From Providencia alcalifaciens (GTDB lineage Bacteria; Pseudomonadota; Gammaproteobacteria; Enterobacterales; Enterobacteriaceae): a stretch of DNA of 64,000 bases. Shown here piece by piece: positions 1-9,788 of the stretch. The DNA lies in assembly GCF_020271745.1 (NCBI RefSeq), contig NZ_CP084296.1, positions 2,604,001-2,668,000 of the forward strand, written 5' to 3'. Below the pieces are notes generated by a model. It searched no databases, was not told the DNA's origin, and saw nothing but the letters and a program-made list of their open reading frames with translations. The position numbers and the translations under genes were made by a program. The first letter of the stretch is position 1; the number at the start of each line of letters is the position of its first letter.

Positions 1-651
1 TAGGTGGGTTGATGCACGAATACCTGAGCGGAAACCTTGACGCGCTTCTTCATAGGTCGCATTGGAGTGACCAGCAGAGACCACAATACCGGCTTCGGTG
101 AGCTGGTGGATAAAGCGTTGCTCAACAATTTCAGGGGCGAGCGTGATCATGCTAATCGCATCAGCATGTGCTGCTAAGTAATCCATCATTTCAACAGATG
201 GCTTACGGATAAATTCTGGGTTATGAGTCCCTTTTTTAATCAAATTAATGTAAGGGCCTTCAATATGTAAACCAAGCGCTTGGTTTTTATTGCGTTTCAG
301 ATATTCAGTCATGACTTCAACGCCATGCTTCATCAGTTCATCTGAACAGGTAATCAGTGTTGGCAGAAAGCTAGTACACCCCGCACGTTCATTGGCTTTT
401 TGCATGATTTCGAGGTTTTTCAATGTGACGTTTTCTTCGTTGTCATTGAATTGCACGCCGCCACAGCCATTCACTTGGAGATCGATAAAGCCAGCCGACA
501 GAATGGCACCTTTTAAATCTCTACGTTCGATATCGTGAGGGAGTTCGGATTCTGGGCACACGGTTTTGATGATTTCGCCATCAATAATGACTGCGTGGTT
601 ATCCAGTCTTTCGTGACCTGTAAAAATAATGCAATTAGTTAATGCGTACAT
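1..651 (-). CDS. nagA: N-acetylglucosamine-6-phosphate deacetylase, C-terminus beyond window
   Basis: Removes the acetyl group from GlcNAc-6-P in the cytoplasm, giving glucosamine-6-P for NagB. The visible 217 codons start [17 protein letters not shown] and include the metal-site segments [19 protein letters not shown] and a terminal STHL, which match the Glu, His and His ligands of the E. coli enzyme (E131, H195, H216). The rest of the gene lies left of base 1. It follows nagB on the same strand after a 124-bp gap holding a hairpin, the usual nagBA order, so it is probably cotranscribed. The ATG is preceded by AGGAG. The family call is secure; only completeness is unknown. Confidence 0.96.
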   Translation of the reverse strand, partial: MYALTNCIIFTGHERLDNHAVIIDGEIIKTVCPESELPHDIERRDLKGAILSAGFIDLQVNGCGGVQFNDNEENVTLKNLEIMQKANERAGCTSFLPTLITCSDELMKHGVEVMTEYLKRNKNQALGLHIEGPYINLIKKGTHNPEFIRKPSVEMMDYLAAHADAISMITLAPEIVEQRFIHQLTEAGIVVSAGHSNATYEEARQGFRSGIRASTHL

Positions 652-686
652 AGCGTAAAACTCCTGACCGCGAGTAAAATGGGTCA

Positions 687-713
687 CCGACCCGCATCAG
701 TATGGCGGGTCGG
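687..713. other. Hairpin between nagB and nagA
   Basis: Perfect 9-bp inverted repeat ccgacccgc / gcgggtcgg with a 9-nt loop. No T-run follows in either direction, so it is not a standard terminator. On the nagBA message it would lie between the two genes, where it could protect the 3' end of nagB RNA or lower nagA expression. That role is inference. Confidence 0.6.
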
Positions 714-775
714 GTGTTCGATACTCTATTTATTTTAGGCGTTTTTAGAGACGCTAAAATAAGGTTGAGCATAAA

Positions 776-1579
776 TTAATTAAATTGCTCAATATTCGAA
801 CATTCTAATTGTTTGAAATATTTGAGCGTTTTGACTTTCAATTCTAATGTTGCTGGTTCATCACAGACAATCAATGCTTTTGGATGTAGCTGCACGCAGC
901 TGATTGTCCATAAGTGGTTAACAGAACCTTCTACCGCAGCGTGAACGGCATCAGCTTTGTTTGCACCCGTCGCTAATACCATCAGTTCTTTTGCATCTAA
1001 TAAAGTCGCAACACCCACGGTTAATGCATATTTAGGGACTTGATTAATGTCGTTATCAAAGAAACGAGAATTAGCTTGGCGAGTTTCTGGTGTCAGTGTT
1101 TTGATGCGCGTTCTAGAACTTAAAGAAGAACCCGGTTCATTAAACGCGATATGACCATCATTACCTACGCCACCCATGAACAGGTTGATTTGACCGTAGG
1201 ATTTGATTTTGTCTTCATAGCGTTGACATTCCGCATCGACATCAGGGGCATTACCATTGAGTAAATTGATGTTTTCGGCTTGGATATCAATATGATTGAA
1301 AAAGTTTTGGTGCATAAACGTGTGGTAACTTTGTGGATGATCTTTGGGAATACCAATGTATTCATCCATATTAAATGTCACGACATGCTTAAAGCTGACT
1401 TTACCTGCTTTATATAAGGCAATTAATTCTTTGTAGGTGGCAAGCGGAGTTCCACCAGTTGGTAAGCCTAGAACGAAAGGGCGTTCAGCTGTCGGATTAA
1501 ATGCGTTGATTTTATCAGCGATGTACTGTGCAGACCACACGCCAACATCATGAGCATTATTTAATGGGATAAGCCTCAT
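776..1579 (-). CDS. nagB: Glucosamine-6-phosphate deaminase
   Basis: Converts glucosamine-6-P to fructose-6-P and ammonia, the step that brings amino sugars into glycolysis. The 267 residues collinearly match E. coli NagB (266), including LGLPTGGTP (phosphate loop), NMDEY with catalytic Asp72, and [14 protein letters not shown] with Asp141, His143 and Glu148. The start MRLIPLNNA is the family start. It is the first gene of the nagBA operon and divergent from nagE across a 354-bp control region with a NagC-type palindrome. In E. coli the enzyme is allosterically activated by GlcNAc-6-P; this is assumed here. Confidence 0.98.
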   Translation of the reverse strand: MRLIPLNNAHDVGVWSAQYIADKINAFNPTAERPFVLGLPTGGTPLATYKELIALYKAGKVSFKHVVTFNMDEYIGIPKDHPQSYHTFMHQNFFNHIDIQAENINLLNGNAPDVDAECQRYEDKIKSYGQINLFMGGVGNDGHIAFNEPGSSLSSRTRIKTLTPETRQANSRFFDNDINQVPKYALTVGVATLLDAKELMVLATGANKADAVHAAVEGSVNHLWTISCVQLHPKALIVCDEPATLELKVKTLKYFKQLECSNIEQFN

Positions 1580-1933
1580 GTACTTTTACCTCTAGTGTTT
1601 CTTTAAATTTATACTTATAGGACCCCAAATCTTAATTGTGTTGAATATTTTCAACATGTTCTTATGACTGAGGTACTTGGAGTATATACAGCAAATCAGA
1701 TAAAAAACTTATTTTTAATCATAAAATAAGTTTTCGAGAATAGCTACTAATTTAGTCAATATTAGGTTTCTTTCGTTGACATTTATCACAGTTTCCAGCT
1801 ATTTATTTTGTATCGCGAAAGAATTCATCTAGACTATGAATTGCTATAATTAAGCGACGTCGGTTATATTGCTGATGCGTGAAAATAAGATCCCAAAATG
1901 GGACAAAAATAGAGCGATACAAAGGGGGAGTTT
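1580..1933. promoter_or_regulatory. nagB-nagE divergent control region with NagC-like operator
   Basis: A perfect 10-bp inverted repeat, aacttatttt / aaaataagtt, with a 7-nt centre spans 1706-1732 and resembles NagC operators of the nagE-nagB switch. A second, weaker similar stretch (tattttgtatcgcgaaag) lies near 1806-1824, close to nagE, and a TTGACA -35-like hexamer is at 1776-1781. In E. coli two NagC sites loop between the divergent promoters. Here the first site is clear and the second is tentative. Confidence 0.65.
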
Positions 1934-3961
1934 GTGAATATTCTTAGCTACTTACAGCGGATTGGTAGGGCGCTTATGGTGCCTGTCGCCGTATTGCCAG
2001 CCGCCGCAATCCTAATGGGGATTGGTTATTGGATTGACCCAGATGGTTGGGGCGCCAATAGCGCAATCGCTGCGTTACTGATCAAATCCGGTGCTGCCAT
2101 CATCGATAACATGTCCGTGTTATTTGCGATTGGTGTTGCGTACGGAATGTCTAAAGATAAAGATGGTGCTGCTGCATTAACCGGTTTTGTTGGCTTTTTG
2201 GTGGTGACAACACTGTGTTCACCTGCATCCTACTCAATGATTATGGGTGTGCCAGTGGAATCCGTCCCTGCTGCATTCAACAAAATCAATAACCAGTTCG
2301 TGGGTATCCTCGTTGGGGTTCTCTCTGCTGAACTTTACAACCGCTACAGTGGCGTCGAGCTACCAAAAGCGTTGTCATTCTTCAGTGGTCGTCGCCTCGT
2401 CCCGATTTTAACCTCATTCCTGATGATCATCCTGGCATTCATTCTGATGTATGTTTGGCCGGTTGTGTATAACGGATTAGTTTCTTTCGGTGAAAGCATC
2501 AAAGATATGGGATCGGTGGGGGCAGGTATCTATGCCTTCTTTAACCGTTTATTAATTCCTGTTGGGTTACACCACGCACTGAACTCAGTATTCTGGTTCG
2601 ATGTGGCGGGAATCAACGATATTCCTAACTTCTTAGGTGGCGCGAAGTCCATCGAAGCAGGTCTGGCAACGGTTGGGGTAACCGGTCGCTACCAAGCAGG
2701 CTTCTTCCCTATTATGATGTTTGGTCTGCCGGGGGCTGCGCTGGCAATTTACCACTGCGCGCGTCCAGAAAATAAAGCCAAAGTGGCTGGTATCATGATT
2801 GCAGGTGCGTTTGCTGCATTCTTTACGGGGATTACTGAACCGCTTGAATTTTCATTTATGTTCGTTGCGCCAGTACTGTATGTGATCCACGCATTATTGA
2901 CTGGTATCTCTGTCTATATCGCGGCAACAATGGAATGGATTTCAGGCTTCGGCTTCAGTGCGGGGCTGGTGGATATGTTCTTACAAACCCGTAACCCACT
3001 CGCCGTAAATTGGTACATGCTGATTGTTCAAGGCTTAGTTTTCTTCTGTATCTACTACGTGATTTTCCGGTTCATGATCCGCAAATTCAACCTGTTAACG
3101 CCAGGTCGTGAAGTCAGTGCGGGTGATGAAACTGTCGATGGCTATAACGAAAATGTAAGCGATGCACACAGCGATGAAAGCGAGATCCAAAAAGAAGCTC
3201 GTCAATATATTGCAGCGGTAGGTGGTAGCGACAACATCGTTAACATCGACGCTTGTATCACGCGTTTACGTTTAGGCGTAAAAGATTCAGCGGTGGTCAA
3301 CGATCCTCTTGCTAAACGTATTGGTGCATCCGGCGTGATCCGCCTGAACAAGCAAAACGTGCAAGTGATTGTGGGAACTCGCGCTGAATTAATCGCTAAA
3401 GCGATGACAGAAGTGATGGCAAAAGGCCCTATTGCGGCATCTGCGCCAGCGGTTGCTCCAGAGAAAAGCCAGCAAGCAGCACCAGAAAAAGCAAAAGGTA
3501 ACGTGGTACTGTCGTTAATCGCACCAGTTAGTGGTGAAGTTTACTCACTGGATCAGGTTCCGGATGAAGCGTTCTCTAGCCGCATCGTCGGTGATGGTAT
3601 TGCCATCAAACCAACCAGCAGTGAAGTGGTGGCACCAGCCGCAGGGACAATTGTGAAAATTTTCCCAACTAACCATGCATTCTGCCTCGAAACCACGAAT
3701 GGTGTTGAACTGATTGTGCATATGGGGATTGATACCGTTGCATTAAATGGCGAAGGCTGTGAGCGTTTAGTTGAAGAGGGTGCGGAAGTTGAAGCGGGCA
3801 CTCCTGTCCTGAAACTCGACCTGCCATTCCTTGAAGCGAATGCAAAATCAATGATTAGCCCTGTTATCATCAGTAACATTGATGACTTTGCTGGCGTTGA
3901 AATTTTAGCAAAAGGTCAGGTTACTGCTGGTGAAACCGTTATTTATCACGTATTAAAATAA
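1934..3961 (+). CDS. nagE: PTS N-acetylglucosamine transporter, EIICBA
   Basis: Imports GlcNAc across the inner membrane and phosphorylates it to GlcNAc-6-P. The 675 residues hold a membrane IIC domain (about 1-385, with GLPGAALAIYH and GITEPLEF), a IIB domain (about 410-490, phospho-Cys in IDACITRLRL) and a IIA domain (about 520-670, phospho-His in ELIVHMGIDTV). The start is GTG with GGGGGAG upstream. E. coli NagE is 648 residues; the extra length is in the linker before IIA. It is divergent from nagBA and followed by a strong terminator. Confidence 0.97.
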   Translation: MNILSYLQRIGRALMVPVAVLPAAAILMGIGYWIDPDGWGANSAIAALLIKSGAAIIDNMSVLFAIGVAYGMSKDKDGAAALTGFVGFLVVTTLCSPASYSMIMGVPVESVPAAFNKINNQFVGILVGVLSAELYNRYSGVELPKALSFFSGRRLVPILTSFLMIILAFILMYVWPVVYNGLVSFGESIKDMGSVGAGIYAFFNRLLIPVGLHHALNSVFWFDVAGINDIPNFLGGAKSIEAGLATVGVTGRYQAGFFPIMMFGLPGAALAIYHCARPENKAKVAGIMIAGAFAAFFTGITEPLEFSFMFVAPVLYVIHALLTGISVYIAATMEWISGFGFSAGLVDMFLQTRNPLAVNWYMLIVQGLVFFCIYYVIFRFMIRKFNLLTPGREVSAGDETVDGYNENVSDAHSDESEIQKEARQYIAAVGGSDNIVNIDACITRLRLGVKDSAVVNDPLAKRIGASGVIRLNKQNVQVIVGTRAELIAKAMTEVMAKGPIAASAPAVAPEKSQQAAPEKAKGNVVLSLIAPVSGEVYSLDQVPDEAFSSRIVGDGIAIKPTSSEVVAPAAGTIVKIFPTNHAFCLETTNGVELIVHMGIDTVALNGEGCERLVEEGAEVEAGTPVLKLDLPFLEANAKSMISPVIISNIDDFAGVEILAKGQVTAGETVIYHVLK

Positions 3962-4000
3962 TCTACGTATAGATAGAAAATACCGAGCAGTGCCTAGGAA

Positions 4001-4029
4001 ATGCCAGCTTAATCAGCTGGCATTTTTTT
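4001..4029 (+). terminator. Intrinsic terminator of nagE
   Basis: Stem atgccagct / agctggcat with a 5-nt loop, followed by seven T residues, 40 bp after the nagE stop. Confidence 0.9.
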
Positions 4030-4274
4030 ATCTAAATTATGTCGTTATTAATATTCAAAGTATTAATCCGCCAAGTATTAACTTTCAAAGCATTAATTTC
4101 TATATTAATCAATCATTTATTCGGTATAACCGAATTTAACTTTTTGCCTCTTATTACTATTTTATTTCTCTTATGGCTTATTTTCCTTGGAGTTGATTTC
4201 CCTTGTTGGTGAGGCGAAAAATAATTCAAGGAAATCGGTTGGTTAAAGGAAGCTGTTTTTAAAGGAATAAAAAG
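4030..4274. other. AT-rich gap upstream of the 4275 gene
   Basis: Contains repeated short motifs of the type caaagtattaa / caaagcattaa (about 4057-4096) and an AAAGGA ribosome-binding site at 4259-4264. No gene is seen. It presumably holds the promoter of the next gene, but no convincing -35/-10 pair was picked out. Confidence 0.4.
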
Positions 4275-5027
4275 ATGATGTCAAAAATAACGCTAGTGAG
4301 TGAAGCAAGTGAATATGTGCTTCAAAAAATGAATCATTTTTTTCAATGTTCAGGGAATGCGATTCGCATTCGCAGAATGAATAAAGAAAATTTAAAGTAT
4401 TGCAATATCAGTTCGTTAGCAACGGAAGAGCCGTTAGATTGGCTTGAGTATCAAGAAATTGTCATGACCAAAGAGAGCTTTAGTTTCTGTTTTAAACTCA
4501 TTAGCCGTAATCGCATCTTAGTCAGAATACCGGATAAAGCAGCGGGAGGTTGTGTTTGTAGCTATGACCCTCACAGCCGTCGAGCGACAATCGAAATACT
4601 GCAAAATTTTGAAGAAAATAATAAAGCATTAGATGGAAAAATGATGGTTTACTCATTGCTGAGTATTTTATTTTTCCTAATAAAGGTAGGGGGAGAAGGG
4701 GTCTATATTAACAACCCGGCTAACGAAGATCTTCTTGACTATTATATTGATGAACTAGGCTTTCAGGATGTATTTAAAGATGGCAGCCTACTGTATAGCA
4801 CCAAGCAACAACTTTTTACTCTCTTTGATGCGTTAAGGGAGCAGTGGAAACCCAAAACAGGTCTAAATATAACAGAAATGCCTAATGAGAGCGAAGAGCG
4901 ACTCGCTGATGAATTTATGCGTTTGATTATCAGTGTAGCTCAAGCTATTAAGCAGATGCCTAAGGCGCCGAAAGGGGAATCCGTTGGCAAATTTGCAGAT
5001 GATTTTGATGTATGGAGAAAAAACTAA
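4275..5027 (+). CDS. Unrecognised cytoplasmic protein, possible acetyltransferase fold
   Basis: A 250-residue protein with no signal peptide and no obvious membrane segment apart from a hydrophobic stretch YSLLSILFFLIKV near 130-142. I do not recognise the family. The order of a beta-rich middle (RILVRIPDKAAGG), a hydrophobic helix, and then NPANEDLLDYYIDELGFQDV recalls the last part of GNAT acetyltransferases, where an Asn-x-x-Ala helix is followed by a Tyr/Gly-Phe turn. This is weak evidence. An AAAGGA site precedes two consecutive ATGs at 4275 and 4278. It is a single gene with AT-rich surroundings between nagE and a permease, not part of the E. coli order. Confidence 0.75.
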   Translation: MMSKITLVSEASEYVLQKMNHFFQCSGNAIRIRRMNKENLKYCNISSLATEEPLDWLEYQEIVMTKESFSFCFKLISRNRILVRIPDKAAGGCVCSYDPHSRRATIEILQNFEENNKALDGKMMVYSLLSILFFLIKVGGEGVYINNPANEDLLDYYIDELGFQDVFKDGSLLYSTKQQLFTLFDALREQWKPKTGLNITEMPNESEERLADEFMRLIISVAQAIKQMPKAPKGESVGKFADDFDVWRKN

Positions 5028-5173
5028 TTAATTGAATATACTGAAATTTGTAAGCAAATGGTTATATTTTTAATCAATTTGGCAAAATTTCAAAGCAAGT
5101 TGTCAAATCTGCATAAGCGCAGGAAGGTTCTCAAGGATAAGATAGAAACTCAACTATCTTTGAGGATCGTCCT

Positions 5174-5989
5174 GTGGATTTACTACTTTGCTTATTTGGT
5201 TTTATTTCGGGGATCACAACGGCGCTGTTCGGCTTCGGGGGCGGCTTTATTACGGTTCCACTTTTATACGCATTAATTACCCTTGTTTGGGGACCTCGCT
5301 ATGAAGCCAGTGAAGTCGCGATGCAAATCGCCGTAGCCACGTCTACATTTGTGATGATTTTTTCATCAAGCTTATCGAGCCGAGCACACTACCTAAAAGG
5401 TAATCTCAATTGGCAAATTATTAAGCCTTTTATGCTGCCTATTTCGATTGGTGGAATTTTAGGCGCCCTCATCGCGTTATCGGTAGACAGTGAATGGATC
5501 CGCTGGATATTTATCGGTTACCTTATAATCACTATTCTCGATTGCTTTATTCGCCCGGGATTTATGCAAACCCAGTCAGAAAGTAATACTCTAATAAGAG
5601 GAAAATGTATTGAAGATACCGTCATCGGTACAGCGATCGGTACAATCGCGGCATTTTTAGGCGTGGGAGGGAGTGTGATGACGGTACCTTTGATGCGTCG
5701 TCGCGGGGCAAGCATGTTGCAAGCGGCGGCATTTGCTAATCCGCTGACGTTACCGATGGCAATCACGGGTTCTTTGATTTACTTTTATTTTGCTATGGAA
5801 AAGCACCTTGAATTAGGCTCCGGCTTCTTAGGGATGATTTATATTAAAGGTGCCTTAGTTTTGATTGCTACCTCGTGGCTAGGCATTCGTTTTGCTTCGT
5901 TTTTGATGCCCTACTTGAGTGACAAACGCCATGCCCAAAGCTATCCCATTTTATTGATGGTGGTTCTTGGGGTCATGCTACTCGTATAA
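5174..5989 (+). CDS. TauE/SafE family permease
   Basis: A 271-residue inner-membrane protein with about eight hydrophobic segments arranged as two repeats. Each repeat has a glycine-rich entry motif, FGFGGGFITVPLL near residues 20-32 and FLGVGGSVMTVPLM near 160-173, which is typical of the TauE/SafE (YfcA-like) sulfite or anion exporter family. The start is GTG, chosen because TTGAGGATC lies just upstream and the family N-terminus begins here. The substrate cannot be told from sequence. It stands alone between the unrecognised gene and glnS. Confidence 0.85.
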   Translation: MDLLLCLFGFISGITTALFGFGGGFITVPLLYALITLVWGPRYEASEVAMQIAVATSTFVMIFSSSLSSRAHYLKGNLNWQIIKPFMLPISIGGILGALIALSVDSEWIRWIFIGYLIITILDCFIRPGFMQTQSESNTLIRGKCIEDTVIGTAIGTIAAFLGVGGSVMTVPLMRRRGASMLQAAAFANPLTLPMAITGSLIYFYFAMEKHLELGSGFLGMIYIKGALVLIATSWLGIRFASFLMPYLSDKRHAQSYPILLMVVLGVMLLV

Positions 5990-6136
5990 ATAGCCTATTT
6001 TTTGATAAAAATACCCCTTTGCCATTGCTTTTGCTGACTAACCTTAATCAAACGGTTGTTTCTGGACGTATTATGGTAGAATATATTCGGTTACTATACG
6101 AATTTAGCGCGCTTTTGGCACTGAGGAACGATGACA

Positions 6137-7804
6137 ATGAATGAGGCAGATGCTCGCCCAACTAACTTTATCCGTCAGATCATAGATGAAGATCTGGCGA
6201 CTGGGAAACACACATCAGTACATACCCGTTTTCCACCTGAACCGAATGGCTACTTACACATTGGCCATGCGAAATCAATTTGCTTGAACTTTGGTATCGC
6301 GAAGGATTATCAAGGCCAGTGTAACTTACGCTTTGATGATACTAACCCGGTCAAAGAAGATGTTGAGTATGTGAACTCCATTCAAAACGACGTCCAATGG
6401 TTAGGTTTCCAGTGGAGCGGCAACATTCGCTACTCATCGGATTATTTTGATATTTTATATCAATACGCGATTGAGCTTATCAAAAAGGGCCTTGCCTACG
6501 TTGATGAATTAAGTGCGGATGAAATTCGTGAATACCGTGGCACATTAAAAGAGCCAGGTAAAAACAGCCCTTACCGTGAGCGCCTGATTGAAGACAACTT
6601 AGCGTTATTTGAAAAAATGCGCGAGGGTGGATTCGAAGAAGGTAAAGCGTGTCTGCGTGCGAAAATCGATATGGCATCGCCATTTATGGTGATGCGCGAC
6701 CCAGTGTTATACCGCATTAAATTTGCGGAACATCACCAATCCGGTAACAAGTGGTGCATCTACCCGATGTACGACTTCACTCACTGCATTTCTGATGCGC
6801 TGGAAGGCATCACACACTCACTGTGTACATTAGAATTCCAAGACAACCGCCGTTTGTATGACTGGGTACTGGACAATATCACGATTGACTGCCACCCACG
6901 TCAGTACGAGTTCTCTCGTCTGAATCTCGAATACACGGTGATGTCAAAACGTAAACTGAACCAATTAGTGACTGAAAAACACGTTGCTGGTTGGGATGAC
7001 CCACGCATGCTGACCATCTCTGGTTTACGTCGTCGTGGTTATACTGCTGCATCAATTCGCGAATTCTGCCGTCGTATCGGTGTCACGAAACAAGATAACA
7101 ACGTCGAAATGGCAGCGTTAGAATCTTGCATCCGTGATGACCTGAATGACTCAGCACCACGCGCAATGGCGGTTATCGACCCAGTTCGCTTAGTGATTGA
7201 AAACATGCCAGCAGGCGAAGAAATTCTGAAGGCACCAAATCACCCGAATAACCCAGAAATGGGAACTCGTGAAGTGCCATTTAGCAATGAGCTGTATATT
7301 GACCGTGCAGACTTCCGTGAAGAAGCTAATCGCCAATATAAGCGCTTGGTATTAGGTAAAGAAGTGCGCCTGCGTAATGCTTACATCATCAAAGCAGAGC
7401 GCGTAGAAAAAGATGCAGAAGGCAACATTACCACTATCTTTTGTACCTACGATGCAGGTACATTAAACAAAGATCCAGCTGATGGTCGTAAAGTCAAAGG
7501 CGTTATTCACTGGGTAAGCGCAGCACATGCACTGCCAGCGGAAATTCGTCTGTATGACCGCTTGTTTACTGTACCAAACCCAGCAGCCGAAGATGATTTC
7601 TTATCAGTGCTGAACCCAGAATCTCTTGTCATTCGCCAAGGTTTCGTCGAACCAAGCCTGCGCGATGCGCCAGCAGAAAAAGCGTATCAGTTTGAGCGTG
7701 AAGGTTACTTCTGCGCAGATAACAAGCTGAGCAGTGCGGATAAGCTGGTGTTTAACCGTACGGTTGGGTTGCGTGATACGTGGGCTAAGATTGAGTCTAA
7801 CTAA
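6137..7804 (+). CDS. glnS: Glutaminyl-tRNA synthetase
   Basis: Charges tRNA-Gln with glutamine in the cytoplasm. This is a class I synthetase with HIGH at residues 41-44 ([10 protein letters not shown]) and the second ATP motif VMSKRKL. Length is 555 residues against 554 in E. coli. An in-frame ATG at 6131 is possible, but 6137 gives [14 protein letters not shown], which aligns with the E. coli start, and a better distance from GAGGA. The TAA stop directly abuts an ERIC repeat. The position after nagE is as in E. coli, apart from two inserted genes. Confidence 0.98.
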   Translation: MNEADARPTNFIRQIIDEDLATGKHTSVHTRFPPEPNGYLHIGHAKSICLNFGIAKDYQGQCNLRFDDTNPVKEDVEYVNSIQNDVQWLGFQWSGNIRYSSDYFDILYQYAIELIKKGLAYVDELSADEIREYRGTLKEPGKNSPYRERLIEDNLALFEKMREGGFEEGKACLRAKIDMASPFMVMRDPVLYRIKFAEHHQSGNKWCIYPMYDFTHCISDALEGITHSLCTLEFQDNRRLYDWVLDNITIDCHPRQYEFSRLNLEYTVMSKRKLNQLVTEKHVAGWDDPRMLTISGLRRRGYTAASIREFCRRIGVTKQDNNVEMAALESCIRDDLNDSAPRAMAVIDPVRLVIENMPAGEEILKAPNHPNNPEMGTREVPFSNELYIDRADFREEANRQYKRLVLGKEVRLRNAYIIKAERVEKDAEGNITTIFCTYDAGTLNKDPADGRKVKGVIHWVSAAHALPAEIRLYDRLFTVPNPAAEDDFLSVLNPESLVIRQGFVEPSLRDAPAEKAYQFEREGYFCADNKLSSADKLVFNRTVGLRDTWAKIESN

Positions 7805-8019
7805 ATCCTCGTCATACTTCGCGCTGTAGCGGTGTTGGCTGCATTCACTCACCCTAGTCACATAACTTATGTATGTTCCTAGGGATTAGCTGAATCCTCG
7901 TCATACTTCGCGCTGTAGCGGTGTTGGCTGCATTCGCTAACCCTAGTCACATACTTGTGTATGCTCCTAGGGATTAGCTCACTTGCCGCCTTGCTACAAC
8001 GTGAATTATTTAGAGGATT
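7804..8019. repeat. ERIC repeats: one truncated and one full copy in tandem
   Basis: The full copy is 7893-8019 (127 bp), bounded by aatcctc and gaggatt as terminal inverted repeats. It carries the ERIC core tcacatacttgtgtatgctc flanked by ccctag / ctaggg. The left copy, 7804-7892, has the first 89 bp and stops at gattagctga. The core matches the classical ERIC primer sequences with few changes. The left copy begins on the last base of the glnS stop codon. The pair would be transcribed from glnS and fold into long hairpins. Confidence 0.88.
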
Positions 8020-8044
8020 GCTGAGATAGGTTTAAAAACAGCCT

Positions 8045-8078
8045 AAAAAAAGACCTCCAATTACTGGAGGTCTTTTTA
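8045..8078. terminator. Bidirectional terminator between glnS and the esterase gene
   Basis: Stem agacctcca / tggaggtct with a 5-nt loop, an A-run on the left and TTTTT on the right. It serves the two convergent genes. Confidence 0.9.
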
Positions 8079-8122
8079 TATCAAAATACTGTTGTAGATG
8101 CGGCGGATCACTCGTAGAAGAT

Positions 8123-9685
8123 TCAGTGTTGGCTCGTGAAGTCTTTCAACCCATAGACCAATGCTTCTACCCAAGCAGCATAATCATGACCACTTGACCA
8201 TGAATGGAAGCTGGTTTTGTAGTGTTTATCTCGCAAAACATGTTCAAGCTCTTGGCTATTAAGCCAAATGCCGCCATCAGCACCTTGGTTTTCAAATAAT
8301 CCGGCTTGTATCCAGAAATTAATTGGATAATGTGGCGATTGCTGATATTGGCGAGTTAACCACCCAGGCTTTTCACCTTCAGGCGCCCACCAGTACGAGC
8401 CAGATAGGCTCAACACATGACTAAATTGGTTTGGATATCGCAATGCGACCCAGGACGATGCTAATCCTCCATAACTTGCGCCAGCCACAATCGTCTTTTT
8501 ATTATTGATTTCAATACCATTTTTGCTCACCCAAGGTAGCAGTTCCAGTGCCATAAAATCAGCAAAAGCTTGATTTGGAGGGAGTTCCTTGGAACGACGT
8601 TGACTATCTAGACTATCTATAAAGACAATGTTAATCGGGGGTAATTGATGATTAGCAATCAAACCATCAAGTACATTGGCGGTGTGGTATTTATCCTGCC
8701 AAATTTGCCCATCAAACAAAAACAATGTCCAACTAACCAGTGTTGTCGCTTTTGGACGATAAAGAATGATTTCCCGACTATTTCCAAGGAATTCACTTTT
8801 TAATGTATGTCGAGTCAAAGAGCCATGGCGTATAGGCTGTTTCATTGTATCGCGGGTAAAATACCGTGAGGGTTTTAAATCAAGTAAAGATGATGTGTTC
8901 CACTTATCATCATTTTCCATACTCATAGTCGTGGGATTTAAAGGGTCTGCTTGTGCACTGACCAAAATTGCACGGCGTTGTTCACGCGCATTGCCATCTA
9001 TTTTAGGAACGTCAGGCGCCAATTGATATTGCATACGCGTATCTGCGGGTACCACGTAGCTGCGAAACCAGACATCGGAGTTACCAAGTTTAAACATGGG
9101 ATCATGATCGCCTGCCGGAGACCCTAAAATAAACACGTTACCGCGCGCTGCACGCCACAAAAAAGTGACTCGTTTATGAGATGTATCTACGGGTTCAACT
9201 AAAGGCGTACCGATGAGCTGTTGCTTTTCCCAAAATGCATCTGTCGTTCCTCCTGCTGCCAGCTCCTTTGCGAGTTGCTGTAAAGTAGGACTGACTGGAG
9301 CAAGTTTTCGCATGCGATTGAGTGGCTGAGTTTCTGTCATTTGCCAGTTAAATTGCCATTCACTACCGCTATTTCCATATAACATTAATGATGAAACTTG
9401 CCCTGCCGGGGATGAAAAAAGTAGCGATTTTTCTCCATCAGCAGGCCCTGCTTCCAATAACGTACGTAAATGATGGTTTTGCTGATCGAGCAATTGTGCT
9501 CCTGTTGCCCCTTTTAGTGTGGCAGCAATATAGTTTTCATTTAGCACTGGAAGCACAAAGCAAACCTTACCCTCGGTGTCAAATATGCCTTCTTGAACCC
9601 CTTGGAGAGGCAGTTCGTTACAAGGCGCGGCTATTGCTGATGCTGCACTCAAGGCGACCATTGCGCAAAGTAAAACAGACTTCAT
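8123..9685 (-). CDS. Secreted Fes-like siderophore esterase
   Basis: A 520-residue protein with a clear signal peptide (MKSVLLCAMVALSAASAIAA) and, from about residue 135, a Fes-like layout. The N-terminal enterochelin-esterase domain includes FWEKQQLIGTPLVEP, VTFLWRA and ADPLNP. An alpha/beta-hydrolase of the esterase D type follows, with the nucleophile elbow GASYGG (Ser404) and the histidine in SSGHDYAAW (His500). E. coli Fes is cytoplasmic; the signal peptide here implies periplasmic hydrolysis of an ester-linked siderophore, as known for IroE and PfeE. It lies 103 bp downstream of a TonB-dependent receptor on the same strand, so co-regulation by iron is likely. The exact substrate is unknown. 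Confidence 0.88.
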   Translation of the reverse strand: MKSVLLCAMVALSAASAIAAPCNELPLQGVQEGIFDTEGKVCFVLPVLNENYIAATLKGATGAQLLDQQNHHLRTLLEAGPADGEKSLLFSSPAGQVSSLMLYGNSGSEWQFNWQMTETQPLNRMRKLAPVSPTLQQLAKELAAGGTTDAFWEKQQLIGTPLVEPVDTSHKRVTFLWRAARGNVFILGSPAGDHDPMFKLGNSDVWFRSYVVPADTRMQYQLAPDVPKIDGNAREQRRAILVSAQADPLNPTTMSMENDDKWNTSSLLDLKPSRYFTRDTMKQPIRHGSLTRHTLKSEFLGNSREIILYRPKATTLVSWTLFLFDGQIWQDKYHTANVLDGLIANHQLPPINIVFIDSLDSQRRSKELPPNQAFADFMALELLPWVSKNGIEINNKKTIVAGASYGGLASSWVALRYPNQFSHVLSLSGSYWWAPEGEKPGWLTRQYQQSPHYPINFWIQAGLFENQGADGGIWLNSQELEHVLRDKHYKTSFHSWSSGHDYAAWVEALVYGLKDFTSQH

Positions 9686-9788
9686 GAGCCCTCACTTTCA
9701 AGTTAATCGTTATTATTAATGAGATAACAAAGACTGCATCTCAATTTGATATAGTCTTTGTTCTTACTCTTTGTTCTTACTCTTTGTT

